A stretch of DNA of 7,555 nt. It comes from JBEAOO01 sp041164825 (GTDB lineage: Bacteria > Pseudomonadota > Gammaproteobacteria > Burkholderiales > Burkholderiaceae_C). Each line of letters begins with the position of its first letter. Positions within the stretch are counted from its first letter, which is position 1. This document shows, piece by piece, positions 1 through 6,103 of this stretch. The stretch is taken from assembly GCA_041164825.1 (NCBI GenBank), contig JBEAOO010000089.1, positions 1 to 7,555 of the forward strand. The letters are read 5' to 3'. The notes under the pieces were generated by a model, which saw only the letters and a list, made by a program, of their open reading frames with translations, ran no database searches and was not told the DNA's origin. The position numbers and the translations under genes are program-made.

Positions 1-2402
1 GGTGGGGGAGGAGGAAGAGGTGGTGGTGGTGGTGGTGGCGGATTTGAATCCAGGCTGCCCAATTGATCCGTCGCGAGGGGCCCGACGATGCGCCGGCGCG
101 TGATGCGCTGCTGGCTGCCGCCGATGCCCACGATGCCGGTGGCGCCGGTGATGCGGTGCGCCGCCTGCACCGAGGGCGCGGGTGCAGCTGGCACGAAGGT
201 GGCGTTGGCAAACACTTGAAACACGCCGATGTGGCTGGCCAGCACATTGAAGGCCGCGGGGCCGATGCGAAAGCCCGGCCTTTGCGGCGCGCCGAGCACG
301 GCGCCAGCGCTGGCGTTGGCCCAAGTGATGGCGCTCGCGGTGGCCGGCGTGCGTCGGCTCACGGTGTCCAGCGACACCCAGCCGCGTGTGGTCGGCAGCA
401 GCCACTGCGGATCGACGGCATCCGTGCCAAAAAAATGAAACAGGGTGCCCATTTCGGTCACGGCCATCCGCACCGTGGCCGCCGTGGCCGGGGTGGCGGC
501 GGCCCCAACTGCCGCCTTTGCTCGACGTGCGATGGGCCCACGCGGACGGGCCAGCCGACGCAGTGGCGCCGAGAGCATGCGGTCGGGGGCGCTGGACTCT
601 TGCAGGCGCGCACTCAGGGTGACGGGGCTGGTGCCGCCGCCGGCCTCGGGCAACAGCAAGCGCGATTGGGCCGGCCCGGCCAAGCGCCACAGCGCTTCGT
701 CGCGCATCGGCACCACATGCCGCTGGTAGAGCTGGGTGGTGATGTTCAGGCTGAGTTGCATCTGGCGCAATTGCTGGTTGCCGTGGCCCATCTCACCCGC
801 CTGGGCCCAGGCTTGCGCCACCAAGGCTTCTTGCGCGTCCTGCACCACGCGGGTGCCGGCCGCTGCGACGGCGCGGTCGCGCGGGTCGAGGTTCAGGTCG
901 TCCAGCCAACTGGGTGCCGTCGTGCTGCCGCTGACGCTGTTGCGCCCGGCCGCGGCCTGGCCATAGATCGGCGGCCCCCAGACCGGGTCGGTGCCATCAC
1001 CTTGCGCCGTGACCACTGCCGAATGGGCGCCTGCGGAGGCATTGAGGATGTCTTGCAGTGGGGCCTGGAACGCAACTTGGGCGGTCTCCGGCCACGCTGT
1101 CCGCTCCTGCCCGATGGCTTGCAGCGCGCCCTCCAGGGCCAGCGTGGGTTGAGCGCTGCTGAGCGGATAGCCGGGCTGGTTCACGTCGATGGGGCGCAGG
1201 CCGGCGCCGTCGGGCAGGTCGCGCAGTTGCAGCAGATCGATCAGGGATGCGAAGTCGCTGCGCTCGCCGGTGCGAAAGGTCCAGTGGTGGTAAGCGGGCA
1301 GATCGGTACTGGCCGTGCTGCTGCGCCAGGCGGGCCGCAACTGCTGTTCATCCAGCGTGCTCAAGGGCAGGCCCAGTGCGGCCAAGCGGCCTGCTTCAAA
1401 CGTGGGCACCACGCAGGCGATGTAGTCGGTGTTCGGCGCCAGCAAACGCGGACACAGCAGACGCGACACGCACAGCTCCGGGCGCTGTTGCAGCAGCTCG
1501 CGCAATACCTCCTCGCTGGCGCCTTGGCGCGCGCTGACTTGGCCGTGCGCCCAGGCCCACGCCTCGTCGAGGTCGGGCAACTCGTCGACCAGCCGAGCCG
1601 GCAGCCGAAGTTCCAGCACGGGCAGGAGCTCATCACGCGGCGCGCGCAGCCGCACCCCGTCTTGCTGTCGCACCACCACCAGGCACAACCAGGGGCGCAG
1701 TTGGCCCTGGGCGTTGGCGGCGGCGGGGGTGAACAACCAGGGGAGGTCGGGGTTGTCGAAGTCGATGGCGACCAAGTGGTTCGGTTCGAAGTCGCTGGCG
1801 CCGGCCGCAGGTTCGGTGCGCACCACCTGGCGCGGATCGGTGCCGATGACCTCGGCCGCACCGCTCAGGCGAACCGTCATCTCGGCGCCGGGCCCACCGT
1901 TGATGCCCAAGGCCACCTGCACATCGACCGTGCTAGGCAAGGGTGCGGTGAGCGGGTCCACCACATGGGCTTGGCTGGCCAGGCCTTGGCGCACCCACGG
2001 CAAAAACACGGTGCTGGCGCTCGGTCCCGCCGGTGCGGGCGAGGGGCTGGGTGCGGGTGCGGGCACTGGCGCGGCCAAGCGCAGCGTCAGCGAGGTCTCG
2101 GCTTCCAGGTCTTGCACCAAGGACTCATCGATGCGCCCTGGCAATTTCACCGTAGCCTGCGCGAACGCCGTGAGTGTCAATGCCTGCCCGGGCCCGAGGT
2201 GGGCGGGCCAGACCAGATCACATTGCCAGTTGTTGGCGGACACCGTGGCGGGCAGGCTGGGCCCGTTGTCGCCCACCTGGACGCGCACCGAGGCACTGCG
2301 GCGTCCCCCGCCAGCGACGACGAGTCGGCCCGCCAGGCGGAACGCGCGCTCCACCGCGGTGCCGTCTTGGGGGGTGGTGAGGGTCAGGATGAGATCGGCC
2401 AT
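1..2402 (-). CDS. Large uncharacterised protein with Ig-like N-terminus and polyproline segment; 3' end outside the window
   Basis: I read an uninterrupted frame from ATG at 2402-2400 to the window edge, 800 codons with no stop, so the C-terminus is missing. The start follows the upstream stop by 14 bases, with a weak GAGAAAG Shine-Dalgarno-like stretch nine bases before it. The N-terminus (MADLILTLTTPQDG) has no signal peptide. Residues 4-90 look like a bacterial Ig-like beta-sandwich (VERAFRLAGRLV, SVRVQVGDNG, NNWQC); this is inferred from pattern only. A Pro/Ala/Ser linker follows at about 112-127. Residues 200-625 carry motifs I recall from large uncharacterised bacterial proteins: DLPWLFTP with LRPWLCLVVV (219-244), CPRLLAPNTDYIACVVPTFE (317-336), PAYHHWTFRTGE with DFASL (369-386), WLDDLNLDPRDR with GTRVVQ (499-521), and LRRLARPRGP (614-623). 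Residues 787-799 are polyproline. No catalytic signature was recognised. It is the third gene of the array, probably cotranscribed with and translationally coupled to the DUF6603 gene. That it is coding is nearly certain; its function is unknown. Confidence 0.9.
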   Translation of the reverse strand, partial: MADLILTLTTPQDGTAVERAFRLAGRLVVAGGGRRSASVRVQVGDNGPSLPATVSANNWQCDLVWPAHLGPGQALTLTAFAQATVKLPGRIDESLVQDLEAETSLTLRLAAPVPAPAPSPSPAPAGPSASTVFLPWVRQGLASQAHVVDPLTAPLPSTVDVQVALGINGGPGAEMTVRLSGAAEVIGTDPRQVVRTEPAAGASDFEPNHLVAIDFDNPDLPWLFTPAAANAQGQLRPWLCLVVVRQQDGVRLRAPRDELLPVLELRLPARLVDELPDLDEAWAWAHGQVSARQGASEEVLRELLQQRPELCVSRLLCPRLLAPNTDYIACVVPTFEAGRLAALGLPLSTLDEQQLRPAWRSSTASTDLPAYHHWTFRTGERSDFASLIDLLQLRDLPDGAGLRPIDVNQPGYPLSSAQPTLALEGALQAIGQERTAWPETAQVAFQAPLQDILNASAGAHSAVVTAQGDGTDPVWGPPIYGQAAAGRNSVSGSTTAPSWLDDLNLDPRDRAVAAAGTRVVQDAQEALVAQAWAQAGEMGHGNQQLRQMQLSLNITTQLYQRHVVPMRDEALWRLAGPAQSRLLLPEAGGGTSPVTLSARLQESSAPDRMLSAPLRRLARPRGPIARRAKAAVGAAATPATAATVRMAVTEMGTLFHFFGTDAVDPQWLLPTTRGWVSLDTVSRRTPATASAITWANASAGAVLGAPQRPGFRIGPAAFNVLASHIGVFQVFANATFVPAAPAPSVQAAHRITGATGIVGIGGSQQRITRRRIVGPLATDQLGSLDSNPPPPPPPPLPPPP
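3..41 (-). repeat. Triplet repeat encoding a polyproline run (8 Pro, Leu, 4 Pro)
   Basis: On the coding (minus) strand, CCG and six consecutive CCA codons (41-21) plus one CCT give eight prolines, followed by CTT (Leu) and four more proline codons, up to the window edge. The six perfect CCA units form a short microsatellite. Length change by whole units would keep frame. Such runs usually act as stiff linkers between domains, and eight consecutive prolines would be expected to need EF-P during translation. The run may continue beyond the window. Confidence 0.9.
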
Positions 2403-2419
2403 GGCGGGTGTCTTTCTCA
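2403..2419 (-). promoter_or_regulatory. Coupled stop/start junction with weak ribosome binding site
   Basis: The DUF6603 gene ends in TGA at 2419-2417 and the next ATG begins at 2402. The coding strand reads TGAGAAAGACACCCGCC before the ATG, so a GAGAAAG element (2418-2412) overlaps the stop codon and sits nine bases from the start. It is a poor match to GGAGG. The arrangement suggests translation of the third gene depends on ribosomes finishing the second. No promoter or terminator fits in the gap. Confidence 0.5.
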
Positions 2420-5400
2420 GGGCGCCAGCTCGAACGGCCGCACGAGCTGCGCGTGGGGATGCGCTTGGGCAAGCGCGATGGCCTCGACATGGCTGAGCGT
2501 TGTTTTGGCCAGCACACCCACGCTCCCGCTGGCGTCCGGCAGGGCTTGCAAGGTGTCTGCGTTGGCCAGTACCCAGCCGGGCTCTTGCAGGCGCCAGGGT
2601 GATGCGGCTGCGGCGTGGGCAGGCACCGGCGCCGCCCGCCGTCGCTCGCTGCGGCCTGCCGAGCCGTGCCAGGCCTGGGCTTGCAGCTGCGCGTCGCTCA
2701 ACACGTAGTCGCCGGCCTGGCCGGCTGCCTTCATGGCCGCCGAGGTGGCTGCGGGCTGCGCAGCGTTCGAACGGCCGAGGGTGCGGGTCGCATAAATCAG
2801 CGGCGAGGCCAAGCCTTCGCTGTAGCCCAGGGTCGGCGCCAGGGGGGCGATGCGCATGCCCGCGTCCATGGCCTGATAAGAGGGGCTGGACAGCTTGAGC
2901 GCGTCGCTCATGTCGAAGTATTGGGCCGGCGCAAAGTCCTCGCGCACGGCGGCCAGCACGGCGGAATCGGCGGGCACCTGGTTCAGCGTGACGCCGGTGA
3001 GGGTGAAGCGGCGCGGCCCTGTAACCTGGCAGTCCCCCAGGCGGTCAATGTCGCGGCTGAGGTTCAGCGGCACCACGCTCTGGCGGATGCTCAAGCTGCC
3101 CAGGGGGTGGGCGCGCACCACGTCATCACGGCCGCGTGCGCGCAGGCTGACGATGTGGCTCTGCCCCGCCGGCAACTCCGTCACCCATTGGCGAGGGTCG
3201 GCCAGCGCGGCGCGCAGCGTGTCGATGGCGCTGACGGCCGGCGCGGGTGCGGGCCGTGCGCCCTCAAACAGGCTGCGGTTGATGCGGATGGTGACGTCCC
3301 ACCACAAGACTTCAAAGGTCGCCTTGACGCGCAGGTTCAGGGGCCGCGGCCCCTCCAGGGCGCCTTCGACCTGCACCTTGAAGAGACTGCGCGAGCCCTT
3401 CTTCAACTGCAAGCTGGCCTCGTATTCGGCCAGGAAGTGGAAGGGGTCGCGTTGAATCAGCACATCAAAGCCGATGTCGCCCTGAACGCTGAAGCCATAG
3501 GCCGCGGCGTAGAGGTGTGCATGGGCGCCAAATTGCACGGTGTTGGCCGTTACCGCGAAGTAGGCGTCGCAGTGCAGGCGCGGGTTGTCGCCGGTGGTGA
3601 GGCTGAGCGCAATCCGTTCGAGCGTCGGGAACTGGCTGGGGGGCGTGAAGGCGCGGTGCATGCCACCCACCGCGAGCGCAAAGCTGCGCGGTGAGGACCA
3701 GCGCAGGCGCAGCGCCATTTGCCCGGTGAGCGGGAAGCGATCCAGAAAGCGCGAGTCCACGAGCACCGCGTCGAGCGAGACCGTGCCGTCGTCGAAATCG
3801 ATGATGCCCAGCGCGTCCATGGTCAACCGCACCAACTCATCTTCCATACGCGGCAACGCCGCCCGCACGCGGCCCATCACCACCAGACGGTGCCGGTGCC
3901 CGATTTCGAGCAGCAGCGCCAAGTCCATGAGCAGCATGAGGGGCACACCCCAGGCAATGCGCACCACGGGTCCAAACACATGGCTGCCATGCCGTGCGGG
4001 GAACACGGTGTCGAGCTGGGTCAGCAGCGTGTCGGCATTGCGCACGGGATCGCGGGGGAACAGAACGGAGGTCAGCACGCCACTTTTCAAACCATCGCGC
4101 AAGGCGGTTTCGTTCACGCTGCGGTGGATGGCAAGCAGCCCACCGACGCCGGTGAGCCAAAAGCCCATGCCAAGCGGCTGGGGCTTGAATCCCTCGGCGG
4201 TGATGAGCAGCAGCAGCGAGTACCCGGCGGCGCCACCCGGCAAACGGGTGGACAGCAGGCCCACGGCCTTCACGGCCAGAATCTTGTTGATCTGCAGTTC
4301 GAGCACGCCGGCGTATAACTTTTTGGCGTCGTCATAGAACAAGAAGCCGCCACCGGTGACCGCCGTGGCATCCACCGCCACGGCCACACCCGCTGGGGGC
4401 AGGAAGCCCATGGCCAGATGCGTGAAATGCAGATTGGCTTGACGCCGGTCATTGGGGCGCGAGGCGCGCCATCGCAGGCCGATCTGATCGACCTTCGCCA
4501 GCACCGGACCGAGCGTGGCGCTCACGCACAGGGCCACGCGCAGCTCCGCCGTTCCGCCGTCCGGGCCCGAGTTCGGCAGCACCGAAATCAAGATCCGCTC
4601 CACCCGCACGCCGCCCAGACCCTTGCCGACGGGCACGGCGATCAGCAAGCCCGCGGGCTGTGCGCCGGTGGCCAGCACGGGCAGCAGCGGTGGCTCTGGC
4701 GGTGCGGTCGGGGCGCTGGTGGGCGCTGGGCCATCGCGGCCGCTCAGCACCTTGGGTGCATCGCCGTGGCCGGATAGCAGCGGCAGACCTCCGCTGGTGA
4801 AAAAACCGTTGGCGCTGGTGTATCCGGTGCCGAAACTGAAGGCGAGTTCGGTGTTATCGCGTGGCAGCAGACTGGCCAAAAAGCTGTCGAGCAGCGCGCT
4901 GTCGATCACCAGCCGGCAGTCGTGGAGCGCCGCGCGCAAGTCCATCCCGGCGGGGCCGAGGCGGCCTGTCAAGGCCACACGGCCGATTTCCAGCCGGGTG
5001 CCGCTGGCATGCGGAATGGCGAAGGACACGGCACGGCCCTCGGGCGGCACGCTGACCAGGCTGACGTTGGCGCCCAGGTCAGCCTGGCCAGACGCAGGGC
5101 CGGCCACCTGCAGGCCCTTGGGTCCGCCGGCGAGCAGGGCCAGCCCGGCGGCCGCATCGAGCCGCCAGGCCAATGTCCAACGCTTGGACAAGGCGATGTC
5201 ATTGGCCATCTCACCGCCCAGCGCCACAAACGCGCCCGGGCCCCCGTGGGAACGGGGAACCAAAGCCACGCTGACGGTGGCTGCGCGCTCGGCCTGTTGA
5301 CTGGCCGGGTCGTTGGCCTCGTTGTTGGCCTGATCCCAGAGCTTGACGCTGAGCATGCGGTCGGCCACCTGATCGGCCAGGGTGCGGTCGATGCCCGGCA

Positions 5401-6076
5401 CCGAGTCCCAGCCGTAAAGCACTTGCAGGCGGGGTCTGCCGGCGTCGTCCTTGAACAGGCGCCCGAGACTGCCGAATTTGTGGGCGAATGCCAGCAGTCC
5501 GGCCAACAAGCGCAGGGTGGGGAAGGACCAGCGCAAGGCGTCGTTGTCCGACGCCAGTTGCCAGCCCGGCCAACTGCCGCCCATCAACACCAGTTGAAAC
5601 AAGCGGGTGACGCTGGAGAGTGAGCGCTCCAGCGAACTGCCACCTTCGCCGAGCTGGCTGGTGGCGTCAAAGGTGAAGCTGGCGAACTGCATCACGAAAT
5701 ACAACTTGGGGTGGCGCAGGCGGATGAAGTCGGTGGCCAGCAGGTCCAGCGCGGTCTGCACGAGTTCGTCCGCCGTGGCCATGCCGCCGGTGTCGATGGC
5801 ACTCACGAAATCGCTCAGCGCATCGAGCAGCAGGCGCACGTCGTTCAGCGTCAGCAGGGCGGCTTCGAGGTCGGGATCGGTCGCGTCGCGGTAGGCGCGC
5901 AGGCTGGCCACGCGGTCATCGTCAAAGGCCAGCGGCCGCTCGCTGCTGACGGTGCCGCCGAGGTCTCGCGTCAACGCCGCTTTGGCCGCGGGGTCAGCGA
6001 GGGTTTGGGCCACCCAGTCGAAGAAGTCGACACAGTCGGCGACCAAGGAGGGCAAGAGCTCGCGGTCGTGTGTCAT
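2417..6076 (-). CDS. DUF6603 family protein, 1219 residues, function unknown
   Basis: This complete ORF starts at ATG (6076-6074) and ends in TGA (2419-2417). Family assignment rests on recalled conserved blocks: GGGFLFYDDAKKLYAGVLEL (574-593), LLITAEGF with GMGFWLTGVGGLLAIHR (623-652), VLFPRDPVRNADTLL (671-685), HVFGPVVRIAWG (699-710), LVRLTMDALGIIDFD (748-762), LVDSRFLDRFPLTGQMALRL (772-791) and NPRLHCDAYFAVTANTVQFG (831-850). Together these mark a beta-rich DUF6603 core at roughly 555-935. Residues 1-250 look mainly helical; 265-440 look beta-rich; a Pro/Ala/Thr linker lies at 449-467. After the core comes a second linker (PAPAPAVSA, 942-950), then a tail block VRAHPLGSLSIRQSVVPLNL (987-1006) and FAPAQYFDMSDALKLSSPS (1048-1066). 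The N-terminus MTHDRELLPS shows no signal peptide, and no convincing membrane helix is present. The coding strand before the ATG lacks a clear Shine-Dalgarno, so initiation may rely on coupling to the phosphatase gene 27 bases upstream. No enzymatic motif was recognised; a structural or binding role is only a guess. Confidence 0.87.
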   Translation of the reverse strand: MTHDRELLPSLVADCVDFFDWVAQTLADPAAKAALTRDLGGTVSSERPLAFDDDRVASLRAYRDATDPDLEAALLTLNDVRLLLDALSDFVSAIDTGGMATADELVQTALDLLATDFIRLRHPKLYFVMQFASFTFDATSQLGEGGSSLERSLSSVTRLFQLVLMGGSWPGWQLASDNDALRWSFPTLRLLAGLLAFAHKFGSLGRLFKDDAGRPRLQVLYGWDSVPGIDRTLADQVADRMLSVKLWDQANNEANDPASQQAERAATVSVALVPRSHGGPGAFVALGGEMANDIALSKRWTLAWRLDAAAGLALLAGGPKGLQVAGPASGQADLGANVSLVSVPPEGRAVSFAIPHASGTRLEIGRVALTGRLGPAGMDLRAALHDCRLVIDSALLDSFLASLLPRDNTELAFSFGTGYTSANGFFTSGGLPLLSGHGDAPKVLSGRDGPAPTSAPTAPPEPPLLPVLATGAQPAGLLIAVPVGKGLGGVRVERILISVLPNSGPDGGTAELRVALCVSATLGPVLAKVDQIGLRWRASRPNDRRQANLHFTHLAMGFLPPAGVAVAVDATAVTGGGFLFYDDAKKLYAGVLELQINKILAVKAVGLLSTRLPGGAAGYSLLLLITAEGFKPQPLGMGFWLTGVGGLLAIHRSVNETALRDGLKSGVLTSVLFPRDPVRNADTLLTQLDTVFPARHGSHVFGPVVRIAWGVPLMLLMDLALLLEIGHRHRLVVMGRVRAALPRMEDELVRLTMDALGIIDFDDGTVSLDAVLVDSRFLDRFPLTGQMALRLRWSSPRSFALAVGGMHRAFTPPSQFPTLERIALSLTTGDNPRLHCDAYFAVTANTVQFGAHAHLYAAAYGFSVQGDIGFDVLIQRDPFHFLAEYEASLQLKKGSRSLFKVQVEGALEGPRPLNLRVKATFEVLWWDVTIRINRSLFEGARPAPAPAVSAIDTLRAALADPRQWVTELPAGQSHIVSLRARGRDDVVRAHPLGSLSIRQSVVPLNLSRDIDRLGDCQVTGPRRFTLTGVTLNQVPADSAVLAAVREDFAPAQYFDMSDALKLSSPSYQAMDAGMRIAPLAPTLGYSEGLASPLIYATRTLGRSNAAQPAATSAAMKAAGQAGDYVLSDAQLQAQAWHGSAGRSERRRAAPVPAHAAAASPWRLQEPGWVLANADTLQALPDASGSVGVLAKTTLSHVEAIALAQAHPHAQLVRPFELAP

Positions 6077-6103
6077 GGTGGATGCGGGCTGCTGGGCCGG
6101 TGT

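Noticed and set aside
3..41. Eukaryotic-type SH3, WW or EVH1 ligand in the polyproline run
   Set aside because: The run lacks the flanking basic or aromatic residues of such ligands, and no matching binding domain is visible nearby. A linker is the simpler reading.
63..2708. Plus-strand 881-codon open frame from a TTG start as a real gene
   Set aside because: It is fully antisense to the better supported third gene and the end of the DUF6603 gene, its product is Gly/Arg/His/Gln-rich without recognisable motifs, and it would cross the junction between two real genes.
3902..3955. Transmembrane helix in the DUF6603 protein (residues about 708-725)
   Set aside because: The segment WGVPLMLLMDLALLLEIG is hydrophobic but contains acidic residues and sits where the family core has beta strands. 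It looks like a buried strand pair rather than a membrane span.
6077..6103. Promoter or terminator between the phosphatase and DUF6603 genes
   Set aside because: The gap is only 27 bases, GC-rich, with no -10-like element, hairpin or T-run.
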